A stretch of DNA of 64,000 nt from Symbiodinium natans (lineage: Eukaryota > Sar > Dinophyceae > Suessiales > Symbiodiniaceae). Made by a program: the position numbers and the translations under genes. Below, piece after piece: positions 1-9,330 of this stretch (position 1 is the stretch's first letter; the number at the start of each line of letters is the position of its first letter). A model generated the notes under the pieces. That model ran no database searches. It was not told the origin of the DNA and saw only the letters and a program-made list of their open reading frames with translations. The stretch lies in contig CAJNDS010002475.1 of the NCBI GenBank assembly GCA_905221605.1, forward strand, positions 283,001 through 347,000. Reading direction: 5' to 3'.

Positions 1-1
1 C

Positions 2-2047
2 AAGAAGGCAAACAAAAGACGAAACACCACCAGCATCTACTCTATAGATGTAATGTTTCATAAGCTAAAGTTAGATAAAGATGATGCTATTAAAACTGCC
101 ATCAAGGACACAAAAGGCCGGCCGGTAATCTATTTTTGGAGAGAACCCAAAACCGCAAATGTAAAAGCAACAAAATATGTAGAGGACTTGGTGGGGAAAC
201 GAGTTTTTAGATATGATAAGGAAACTAAAAACACATTTAAAAAGTCAATGGATACACTCAAGACAGACCCAGTATTAGAAGATGACCTATATCATACAGC
301 GCAGTATATGGAATGTATTCAAATTAAGAGCCTTGAACGGGTAGATGGTGATACGGATTTTAAGCCAGAACAGCTAACGAATACCGCGAATCGAGGTATG
401 CATAACATCTACATCCAAACGCCTTTAGACCCCGAGTGTGAAACCTTTAAGGAAGCGATAAATGCAAAGCATTACATGCTGGTTTAACACCATATCCGAT
501 TGGTATAAGAATACACTAATGGGCGAGGAGCGAAGGGAAAAGAACAGATTAACGAAAGAAAGTATGTTAAAACTGATGAATGAGACCGAAGAGGATTTCA
601 AAACGAACGGGGCATCAATACAAGATATGGTGCCGGTTTTTGAACACTACCGCATTCAGGCAAGGATAATAACTCCTTTATAAAGCCGATTTTCAAATAC
701 TCGCCGACCAAATACAACCACCATATACCAACATTATATGCCCTAGTTCAAAACAACCACATCTACACGGCGAACGACAACCGACAAATGTTACGACAAA
801 TGGTGGCAATCCGCGCAAATCAAGATGCATCGGTTAAGGCGTCCCCAGATTACCACATAAACGAAAATGACGAACCCACTGAATGTAAAATGATACAGTC
901 CTTAAATGACCTTAAGCAATTCAGAGAGAAAGACAATTATACATGAATATACGATGGCAATGATTTAACCCAGTTGTTTTGCGAAAGCAAGATGGCAGGG
1001 TATGAACCGCAGGTGCGCTTTACCGGTTATATTTTAGATCCTACATAAAAAAGAAGAGCATAAGATACAGGATTAAAACCCAAAATCTAGTGATGAGCTC
1101 AGTGGATAGAACTCTCACAGGAAGGACGGAACAGATCTATAACAATATGTCTAAAACAATGTTTGAATTCAACAAGGCATTGTTTAATCCCTTACACAAA
1201 TCCTATTACAACGAAACGGATATACAAACTCTTAAGGAATGCCGAACAATCCCGCCGGTGGGAGAAATAAATAGATTCTACAAGGTGTTCAACCAAAGAA
1301 GCGAGAAATGCGACAAATACGGGTTTATGTCCGAAATAGATGTAAGAAAAGCTTACACCCACGCCTTCAACGAAATTACCGAAATCCCCGTCTTTAATCA
1401 GTTGGATATATGGAAGCATTTTAATTACAAAGTCCACGATTACAGCAAGTTTCACGAACTGACTTTGTTTATGGTGAAGCCGAAAGAACAAGCGTTGTTT
1501 TTTAATAAGGCGTATTGCTTGGCATATGGTAAGTTTCTCAGGCACTACGCCGACAAATGCGAAATCCTACATTATACAGAGCCTTCTAGTGTATAAGGGG
1601 AATTACACGAAACTTATTAAACAGTTATGGGCAACCGAGATATCAGACCACTTCCCAGAAGATGCTAAAATCAAAAAGCTTATAACTTATAGCAAATGTA
1701 AATTTTGGATTGTTAGAGAAGGGAACGAACAAATCTTCTAAAAGTTTTGCCTTTGATAGTCTTCGGGAAGCGTTGTATTATCAACAAGAAGTGGGAGGAA
1801 AAATGAATAAAATCAGCGGATGCGACGAAGACGACAAGGAATTGGACAGAAAATGTTACTGCTTCACGGTGACCGATAGAGTGGCATTAAGAAACGGATA
1901 TACTTACTTAAAGGAGTTACTGCTTCAAACCCATAATCATAAAATTCAGGAGGATTGTGCCGAATTAATACATAACGACGTTGATGTATGGAGTATTAAA
2001 ACCGATGCCTTTGTAATTAGGCACGAGCACTTAAGCAAGGCAAAGAA
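2..2047 (+). pseudogene. Family-B-like DNA polymerase region, broken
   Basis: The reading frame is already open at the window edge, so the 5' end is missing. The track moves between frames near 480, 667, 1,030, 1,590, 1,690 and 2,040, with in-frame stops at 944 and 1,046. Three polymerase signatures appear in the right order and spacing. A motif-A-like EIDVRKAY lies near 1,333-1,356. A motif-B-like stretch with a lysine pair followed by NFG lies at about 1,665-1,709. A motif-C-like KTDAF lies at 1,998-2,012, in place of the usual DTD. An N-terminal segment at 668-943 (NHHIPTLYALVQNNHIYTAN) has no domain I can name. The product would have copied the element's DNA. Between this part and the helicase there is only a frame change, so the two were probably one fused protein. 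The family-B assignment rests on motif order and is moderately secure. Confidence 0.55.
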
Positions 2048-3384
2048 GCAATAACATTTAATGGCAACATCGGAGGATGGAGACACGAGAAAGGAAAACC
2101 AATACTCCCACCTACAGAACAACACAAAATGAAGGAAAATGCATTAGCAACTATACCAGAATATACCAATGAAACACTAGAATTAAAGATGAGTGGGACT
2201 CCGAAAGCATCGCAAAACAAATTACCCAACACAGCCCACTTATTGTAAGAAGTAAATGCGCAGGGGGGTTTTGATATCACACATAGCCAAGCATCTTAGC
2301 AAGCTAGGTTATAAAACATTGTTAGTAGTTCCACAAAACAGTTTATCACAAAATATAGATGATGAAGCCATTACAACGACCAAATTGTTCGCAATACCTG
2401 TCGGCGACGGGGAGAAACTGCCAGAGTTTGACCATAGCAGATTCAATTGTATAGTGTTCGATGAAATCTATGTGAACAGCATATACATCTTAAATAGGAT
2501 TAGAGAGTTTGTTAAAAGCCATCCTGATAAAATTGTTATAGGAGCGGGAGATGTTAAGCAACTGCCCCCGATTGAAGACCTAACCAATACCAGCAAGCCC
2601 TCCCAAGCTATGATTAGTCGCTTGTTTTTTGAGGAGGGACTGCCCGATGAATACGCTGACGACTGTATCAACCAAATATTTAAATACAGTATGATGCTTA
2701 AGATTTGTAAGAGGTTAGGGGTGAAGGATGACCCAAAAGCAAACGAGAACCGCAAAACGTTAGACAGTATGTGTGACGACTTGTGGATATACCGCATTCC
2801 TATAACCGAATTTGTAAGGAAATGTTTGAAAACGAGTGGCGACTTAATGGCATCCGAAAAAAACCTAGCATACACCAACATAAGGTGTAAATATGTATCT
2901 AACTATATTAGAAGCAATCTAGGTAAAACTGATAAATACGAAGTGGGAGAGACATGAATATGTCGGAAGTATAAGAAGGTTGGAAGCACTAAATTTAAGC
3001 TTAATTATCGATTTAAAATAGTTAATCTATCAGGCAATGTAGTTACCTTAGAGAACATAAAGTCTAAAGATAGATACCGACTTTTACACTTTAGATAATA
3101 ATTTTAGATACGACTACTGTGCCACTTGCCATTCCTCAGGGGGCATCAATCAAAGGTAAAATCACTATCCACGAGTGGGAGAAGTTATATTTAGTAAGCC
3201 GTGAGTGGACATGGTGCGCCTTAACGAGAAGCACTGATTTTGATGATGTTTTGTTTTACGAAGGCGCTACTAACAATGGAGAGCTAAACGAAGAAAATCT
3301 ACACCGATATTTAGCAACAAAATTAAGAACTATAAGTTACAGGACGCGAGCTACGCGACGAAGCGAAGAATGGAAAGATAGATG
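2042..3384 (+). pseudogene. SF1 helicase region (Pif1/RecD/Dda-like), broken
   Basis: A linker (2,042-2,247) leads into an SF1-type helicase core. Walker B is CIVFDEI at about 2,445-2,468. Motif III is GDVKQLPP near 2,547-2,570. A motif V-like SQGASIKG begins near 3,134, and a motif VI-like WCALTRSTD lies near 3,210-3,240. The Walker A site should fall at about 2,250-2,280, where a frame is lost and no GKS/GKT remains. A TGA at 2,955 and a stop at 3,096 interrupt the frame, and further shifts occur near 3,091 and 3,135. The longest uninterrupted piece is 2,256-2,957. Helicases of this type unwind DNA for replication. Here it is fused or adjacent to a polymerase, which fits an element-encoded replisome. 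It is not functional as read. Confidence 0.65.
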
Positions 3385-3581
3385 AGACTAAATATGTTGA
3401 TGTGGAATGGAGGTTAAACGGAAACTGCCAGAACTGCGGTTGTCGCTTTGAGTTTGACATAAGTAACGGATACTTAACCAATAACATCACCGCCCAGAGA
3501 TTAAATAATGAAGTCCCACATTACAAAGACAACTGCGAGGCTTGATTTAAGTTATGTAACTGCTCGGCGAAATTATTATGA
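3366..3581 (+). pseudogene. C-terminal zinc-binding (treble-clef/HNH-like) domain remnant
   Basis: This continues the helicase track in another frame. A CxxCxC cluster (NCQNCGCRF) is followed by a TAQR segment, a histidine and an aspartate-asparagine-cysteine, then after a TGA at 3,543 a second cysteine pair (LCNCS). The arrangement of two cysteine knuckles around TAQR and H-x(3)-DNC resembles treble-clef zinc domains such as HNH or endonuclease VII-type folds. Whether it was a nuclease or only a DNA-binding tail cannot be told. The frame ends at a TGA at 3,579. From 3,582 to 3,883 I see only stop-rich AT-rich sequence with no recognisable domain. Confidence 0.4.
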
Positions 3582-3883
3582 AAAAATGTTGTTGATAAAT
3601 ATTTCCTTTTGTTGGTTAAAACCAAAATCTATTGTTGATGCTACGCTTGTTGAACTACTCAAAACTGTTGATGGCCGCGCGCTGTTGCTACTTCTTCTTG
3701 AACTATGGACACTGTGGGGTGGCGAACTTCTTACACTTTGTGGTGGCGTTACTGTTTGATGAACTGGTAGTGCTGGATTACTTGAACGCCTTGACGATGA
3801 AGATGAACTACTAGACTGCGTGATTTATATTTTTCATGAACTGGAAATAAAATAGATACTTAAAGATATTCACCCTATTTATT

Positions 3884-4367
3884 TTATGAATTTACAAACA
3901 GGAGGCTAAAACTTATTGGGGTACTATGAAAGTCTATTGTTTTGCCACGCGCATCGATAATTCTAAATCGCAAGCACTTAAAACTTCTGTTACTAACATC
4001 TATAAAATCGTTCATCAAAGGAGGCGAACTTGAAACCGTAACACCTCCTACGTTATACATCATATTTATTTTCTTTATTATGGCATTTGAAAAACTATTG
4101 GGCGCCGAATAGTGGTAGTCGCTTAGCTCACTACATATTAATATAAACCGAGTTAAAAGGGTTGAGATTAAATAGTCCACTTGTCCATGATGTGTTGGTC
4201 ATTGCTTTAATTTCATAATTGCCTATTAGTTTGTTATTGTTCATTGGGTCATCCATTATACAAGACGGGTCACTTGGTGTTGTATTGTGCCATAACATCC
4301 CTTTTCGTTCTTCATCAGTAGGACTCTTAAAACTGAAGGTGTTAAGTGTTATTGTTGTTAAAGCGCT
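3884..4367 (-). pseudogene. Minor-capsid (penton)-like C-terminal fragment, broken
   Basis: Two minus-strand frames join with one frame change near 4,150-4,180. The upstream piece (about 4,367 to 4,150) reads into the downstream piece (4,180 to 3,884). The downstream piece has a FILICSEL strand, a central segment rich in S, N and P, and a C-terminal pattern in which LRFRIIDARGKTIDF is followed by ISFSL. Strands of the form I-x-D-x-x-G-x-x-I-D-F followed by a final FSL strand are typical of the beta-barrel end of minor capsid/penton proteins of Polinton-like viruses and virophages, as I know those families. It is convergent with the polymerase/helicase track. The assignment rests on pattern only and is tentative; a fibre or other structural protein is also possible. 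Confidence 0.33.
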
Positions 4368-4394
4368 TGGTTAATTGAACGAGGAAAGATAAGA

Positions 4395-4517
4395 ATGTAT
4401 AACGCTAGGTTAAGTGCTATAATAGATGAACTCGAGGATTATCAGCATTTAAGTCAGTATAAGAAGCGATTTAAATTGTTGTTTGAATCTTATGAATTAC
4501 AAGAATTGTTAAAATGA
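4395..4517 (+). CDS. Small ORF, 40 residues, unrecognised
   Basis: An ATG-to-TGA frame of 40 codons with many charged residues (DELEDYQHLSQYKKRFKLLF). Composition and codon use match the AT-rich element rather than the host. It is predicted to be helical. No domain is recognised. It sits just upstream (on the other strand) of the capsid-like fragment. It may be a real small viral gene or chance. Confidence 0.25.
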   Translation: MYNARLSAIIDELEDYQHLSQYKKRFKLLFESYELQELLK

Positions 4518-4766
4518 TTACTTAAAGTCGTGATTACAAATATTAATGACAGTGTATAGTTTTGTATTTAGTCCCAGACATCATTTCTTCGCCCCGCGTG
4601 TGTGTCGCTGTACCATAAGCATATCATTCGAGTATGGTAATGGTTAATTAGTTTGGAGTCGTGCCCCTATGCCCATTGCTCGTTCAAATGTTCTAATATT
4701 AATTAAAACATTAGAGATTGTTCTGGTCTAACTGCGTCAAGGACTAGACTTTTTTAATATGTTAAG

Positions 4767-5398
4767 ATGGAAAAGCGAGTGTGTAAATCGTGTTTGGCGA
4801 CTAAAGATGTTGAAGAGTTTGACGGCTTTAAGACTTGTAATAGGTGCCGTGAAGCGACAAGAAAGTGCTACAAAAAGAACCAGAAGGAAAAACACCAAGC
4901 GAGAAGAGAAGAGAGCGCAAAAGGGAGCCAATTATGCGAAGAATGCAGACACAAAATATAACACGAAAATTGGGATGCCCATCGTTACATCCGAACTCGG
5001 AACTAAATATATTGATGAAAGGATGTTGAACAAAATTAGGCAGTTTAAGGAAAGAAGGCAAACTAAACGACGAATTACAAGCAGAGATTAAGGCAGAATA
5101 CGAAAAGCAGAAAAGGGAAATACGCAAACGATTGAACGAACAATTTCCTAATAAATTTGTTGATGGAGAGGAAACGCCAGAACACGAAGGGTCGCGAAGC
5201 ACGCGAGCCTCTGGCGAGGCGTCGTGTAGCATACGCGAACCACAGCCCGAACCCGAGAAACCCAAACCCGATCTCGATAAAGTGTTTAAACACGTCCATC
5301 AGTTGCTGATGAATGATGAAGTTTTAGAAGACTATTTTATGCTATTTGGCAAGCACAAGGACAGATTAATTATTGAAATCCCAAATGATAAGTCATAA
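4767..5398 (+). pseudogene. Small zinc-finger protein, frame-disrupted
   Basis: The first part (4,767-4,961) begins MEKRVCKSC and has CxxC at residues 6-9, the segment FKTCNRCRE giving a second CxxC, a long basic helix, and a third CxxC (LCEEC) before a stop. CxxC - about 14 residues - F-x-x-F-K-T-C-x-x-C-R is a common layout in small zinc-binding proteins of large algal DNA viruses and fungi. The frame then shifts: 5,042-5,398 continues as a lysine/glutamate-rich helix, then a proline/glutamate linker (EPQPEPEKPKPD) and a helical C-terminus. At least one frame change lies between 4,961 and 5,042. It probably bound nucleic acid. Assignment to any named family is not possible. Confidence 0.45.
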
Positions 5399-5415
5399 GA
5401 AAAGAAAAAACAACG

Positions 5416-5417
<2 letters not shown>

Positions 5418-5458
<41 letters not shown>
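5418..5458. repeat. (TA)n microsatellite
   Basis: About 41 bp of uninterrupted alternating T and A, directly upstream of the 5,469 ORF. It is a plain dinucleotide repeat. Confidence 0.95.
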
Positions 5459-5461
<3 letters not shown>

Positions 5462-5468
5462 CAAGGAA

Positions 5469-5702
5469 ATGGACGAAAACGATGTGAAGAAAATTATGGC
5501 ATTCATTAAGGAAAACCCTTATCCGTTTTATGAGTTTATTACAGACTTAATGTTAAGTAAACCCAAGGAGTGGAGTCATATGGGCGACATGGAGCTCAAG
5601 TTTCATTACCTGACGATGAACTCTGAATATGGATATTCTAATCAAAACTACATGAAAGAAATTTATGAAGATATTGATGATGTTGAACTAATAAAAAAAT
5701 AA
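5469..5702 (+). CDS. Hypothetical acidic ORF, 77 residues
   Basis: The first ATG after the TA repeat opens a 77-codon frame starting MDENDVKKIMAFIKENPYPF and ending IDDVELIKK. It is acidic and helix-rich, with no signal peptide or membrane segment. Its stop overlaps the next ATG in the arrangement TAATG at 5,700-5,704. I do not recognise the family. The core 'NPYPFYEFITDLML' resembles 'KHPFAFVEVLLHLV' in the following ORF, so the two may be diverged tandem copies. Composition matches the element. Confidence 0.4.
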   Translation: MDENDVKKIMAFIKENPYPFYEFITDLMLSKPKEWSHMGDMELKFHYLTMNSEYGYSNQNYMKEIYEDIDDVELIKK

Positions 5703-5884
5703 TGGTGATGAAATTGATACAATAGGTGGCATCCAAACACCCTTTTGCCTTTGTTGAAGTCCTACTTCATCTAGTTAATGAAAAAGGTAAAGCCAAATTT
5801 GAACAAAACGAACTGTATTATACAATGAAACGGCAACTTCAAACAAGCTGGGATGGAGTGGGCTCGTGGAAATTTATGCCTTAA
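5702..5884 (+). pseudogene. Possible diverged copy of the preceding small ORF, with early stop
   Basis: The ATG at 5,702 overlaps the previous stop. A TAG comes after seven codons (5,723), and then the same frame stays open for 52 more codons to TAA at 5,882. The open part is protein-like (HPFAFVEVLLHLVNEKGKAK) and aligns by eye with the middle of the 5,469 ORF. One nonsense change therefore seems to have broken it. This is the last element-like coding sequence before the host DNA. Confidence 0.35.
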
Positions 5885-5975
5885 ACAGTTATATTATTAT
5901 TCATTCATATAATAGTATGATTGTTTCCTACCTTACACCTAAACCTTATTCCTATCATAGATATCTTATTTGAGA

Positions 5976-6209
5976 ATACCATTTCCATTTTCAAGGGTTA
6001 GAAAATATGGGTTCGGGAATATGGTTTTTTCTACGGGGGTGTTGGTGTATGGGGTTGAGGTTGGGATGTTTCTATGTGGGTCTTCCTATGGGTCTTCTGG
6101 TGGTTCCATGGTATGGGTCTTGCTATGGGTCTTGGGCGAGGTTAGGGTTGAGGTATAGGTCTTCGGGTGGCCTAGGGGGGTGGGCATGGTTAGAAAATGG
6201 AAATGGTAT
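5976..6209. repeat. 234-bp terminal-inverted-repeat element at the edge of the virus-like block
   Basis: The 17-base sequence ATACCATTTCCATTTTC at 5,976-5,992 recurs as its exact reverse complement at 6,193-6,209. The interior is G/T-rich and has no domain. It is the size of a MITE or foldback element. Its position at the switch from AT-rich to GC-balanced DNA is notable. Confidence 0.65.
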
Positions 6210-8480
6210 CCGCTAACTCTATAATCCCTATGAGGACTGGTAGGAGAAGGGGGAACATCCCAGACTTTCTGCCCTAAGCTGCAAGGGTTGGAGGTTCTAC
6301 TAGTCATGGCTCAAGAACCCCTCCAAAAAAATTGAAGAACCTTCTTCCTGATAAGGGCTATATAGGGAGTAATTACTACTGTTTTAAGGGCTCTTAAGCA
6401 CATGGTAGTCTAGGTTCTAGAAAGAGCAGCTGTGCCTTGAGCCCCCGTGGGTAGTACGACAGGGCCCCATGGAGCTTTCCCCTTCAGAAATGTTTTAGGG
6501 TTTAGGGTTTAGGGTTTAGGGTTTAGGGTTTAGGGTTTAGGGTTTAGGGTTTAGGGTTTAGGGTTTAGGGTTTAGGGTTTAGGGTTTAGGGATACTGACA
6601 CGGGATTGCGTTTAAAGTACGATAACTCAATTCAAGCATGCGCCGTGGCTGAGACAACTGGTCCATGCTCAGCCGTGCTCGAGACTGCCGCAGCCCTAGA
6701 GTGATACTGTTTAAGGGTCCAGGGTCTTGTGCTATGGCATCTTTGCCAATCTGGGTATTTCCCAAAATCGGGGTACCCTTTTTGTACCCCAAATAGAATA
6801 GAATCCCCTTAAAGAAATCCCAAAAAGGGTACCGCCCACTGTCGGAAGCCCCCATCTATCTCGACTTCATGGGAAGGCAGCATGCAGGTCGTCTTAGTCA
6901 ATCTGCAATGCTCGAAGACTGAATCGCTGAGGGCCTTCGGCCAAGCTCACTCGAAGGAACCGCGTGCCCTGGCTGCATCCATCCAGCCTGCTGGCCAGCC
7001 TGCTGACCAACCCTACCCTAAACAACTCCAACTCCTCAGTGTGGAGTCGACGTTCAAACGATGCTCAAAGGCCAATCTTCACATGCGGGCATGCTGCGGT
7101 GGTATCATGCACAACATGTCGCTTCTCAAAGTTATGGTCCTTTTTGAGGTCACTAGTATAAGGCCATAACCATGATGACAGCCTCTAAGCCTAAACGAAT
7201 AGCATAACCCCACGCGAGAATGACGTCAGATTTCAAAACAACAACCCACAACAGCGCTTGCCTCCTGGCCTTACACCGTTTCGTTCCGAGCCTGAAGGAA
7301 ACTCACGGTTTTCCCAAAACTCTACATCCCAATCTCCGAGCCCCTAAATGCATGTAACGGCATCTTAACGAAGCGTGGGGTTTGGGACTTTCCTGGGAGC
7401 GTGACAAAGCCTTGAACACCGCAGCCTTGCTCGGCTTTAAGACTCAATCCCAGGTTGGGCCAGCTACGTGCTCGCCTGCAGCAGTCGCACCATGACAAGG
7501 AGCAAGAGTTTCTAGCTCAGCTGTCCTCAGCGCGCAGGCCATTTTCGTCATCATGAGAGCAAGTTAGAAGATGTATTTAGATGTGACGGGCGAATCTGAC
7601 ATGGTGGAAGCGCTGGGAGGGCTGCCTCGTTTTTAGTTCAGATGCATGCATCCGCGTAACGACGACAGTTAAAGGATGGAGACGCCGACACACCGGGCAC
7701 ACCGAGAGGGTTACCATCACATTTGAGATCTGAGGAACGAGACAAGTATCTTTGTTTTTTCTCTTTCTGTGTGTGTTGTTTTGGCGGTCGTCAGTCTGGT
7801 TCCCTAGTCTTCTGGTCTTCTGGTCCTCTTGGTTGAATGACCCACACGAGAATGGCCGAGACTGGGCCGAAGGCATGCTTGCTGTGTGAGCCGCAGAAAA
7901 TATTGATCTGCAGCTGCCTTGCTGGAGAATGATTGTGTAATTACAGCGAAAACTCCACCATTGCGAAGCCCTCTACGATCGAGCGGTGTATTTATAAATG
8001 GTGCGTGTAAACAGGTCTGTTAGCGAGGCATGTTTGCAGCAGCACAGGCAAATACTGCAAGAAACGCTTTCATTTACAGCATTTGGAGCCGCTTGTGAAC
8101 TGTATGAATACTGTAACAGCTGGAGCTTGTTCTTAGTTCAATAATTTAACGGCACTTGAAGCTTTTGAACAATCAGAAGTGCTGAGAGCACTTGGGTGAC
8201 TACTGAGAAACGCGATAATTTGCAGCGCTGGGGGGTAGGGGGTTGGGCAGGGGGTAGGGGACAGCAGTGGGTTGCTAGAGGGGGAGGGCGGGGGGTTTGG
8301 GCATGAGTTGGAGCCCTAACAACACTTCACCTTAAGAGGGGAGAAGGTTTGGGGGAGTAGGGCGGGGAGTGGGAGGGGTCGGGGGGGGGGGGGGGGGGGG
8401 GGGGGTAGGGACACCACGACCCTTCAGGATTTCACTGACGCCGACCAGCGGGGTTGGCGCATTAAAGTTCGTAGTACAAT
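6210..8480. other. No gene recognised; one TTTAGGG array inside
   Basis: ORFs here lack protein-like character. The only structure is the TTTAGGG array at 6,494-6,589, and G-rich runs ending in an unbroken G homopolymer near 8,380-8,405. Confidence 0.6.
6494..6589 (+). repeat. Interstitial TTTAGGG array
   Basis: About 13 near-perfect copies of the plant/dinoflagellate-type telomere heptamer in an internal location. Confidence 0.97.
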
Positions 8481-8820
8481 AATTTTCTCAATATCATAAT
8501 GTTATACTATAACCATAACAGGATCTATTTATACATTACACTGATGTATTACTTTATCACTATTGGTATTTGTTTTATTATAACAGCTCTTACAATTGTT
8601 ACTACTATTATTACTAGCATTGTTATTAATCATCTAGTAACATACTACAATAAGATCACCTATTTATATAATACAATAAAACAAAAATGGTATCATATTA
8701 TCCACTGACCTATTTAATATAATTCTTATTCGTATTCTTAATATTACAACAACTGCTACACCTATTGCTAAAATGACTACTAGTCTTGCTATTCGTAATC
8801 TATTCATATAACACACTGAT
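8480..8820. repeat. AT-rich low-complexity island (ATT/ACT-type)
   Basis: Degenerate runs of ATTACTATT-like triplets. The ORF it contains (8,499-8,708) is a by-product of this composition. It resembles the island at 26,740-27,200. Confidence 0.7.
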
Positions 8821-8821
8821 G

Positions 8822-9330
8822 TATTTAGGGTTTGGGGTTCAGGGTTTAGGGTTTAGTAATTTAGGGTTTAGGGTTTAGGGTTTAGGGTTTGGGGTTTAGG
8901 GTTTAGGGTTTAGGGTTTTTATATTCTGGCGTCCACCACAGAGGCTCCGGAGGCAACTCGGCGAGCAGAAGGAGGCCGAAGACCTCCTGGCGCACGTCGC
9001 CGAGGCCCATCCTCGGCTCGGGAAGCCCCGAGGGCTTTAGGCTTTAGGGGTTAGGCTTTGGGCTTTGGGCTTTGGGCTTTGGGCTTTGGGCTTTGGACTT
9101 TGGGCTTTGGGCTTTGGGCTTTGGGCTTTGGGCTTTGGGCTTTGGGCTTTGGGCTTTGGGCTTTGGGCTTTGGGCTTTGGGCTTTGGGCTTTGGGCTTGG
9201 GCTTTTGGGCTTAGGGCTTAGGGCTTAGGGCTTAGGGCTTTAGGCTTTAGGGTTTAGGGTTTAGGGTTTAGGGTTTAGGGTTTAGGGTTTAGGGTTTAGG
9301 GTTTAGGGTTTAGGGTTTAGGGTTTAGGGT
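8822..9330 (+). repeat. Composite TTTAGGG / TTTGGGC arrays around an exon-like segment
   Basis: A degenerate TTTAGGG array (8,822-8,917) is followed by unique sequence (8,936-9,031). Then comes an array of TTTGGGC (about 9,053-9,205), a short TTAGGGC stretch, and a clean TTTAGGG array (9,246-9,328). The TTTGGGC block is a one-base variant of the heptamer and has been amplified on its own. Confidence 0.9.

Larger units (their letters stand above)
1..5900. mobile_element. Decayed virus-like integrated element (left end outside window)
   Basis: This block is clearly AT-rich, whereas the DNA to its right is GC-balanced and full of TTTAGGG repeats. It carries a plus-strand track of polymerase, helicase and zinc-domain remnants, a minus-strand capsid-like fragment, and several small AT-rich ORFs including one zinc-finger protein. 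The mix of a family-B-type DNA polymerase, an SF1 helicase and a capsid-like gene in opposite orientation suggests a Polinton-like virus, virophage-like element or another small/medium eukaryotic DNA virus of algae. Frame changes and stops throughout show that it is dead. The left terminus is not in the window and no terminal inverted repeat can be assigned. The right edge lies near 5,890-5,975. The element class is inference; the compositional change and the motifs are seen directly. Confidence 0.6.

Noticed and set aside
1192-1545. Minus-strand ORF opposite the polymerase motif A region
   Set aside because: It is a shadow of the plus-strand frame, which carries the motifs.
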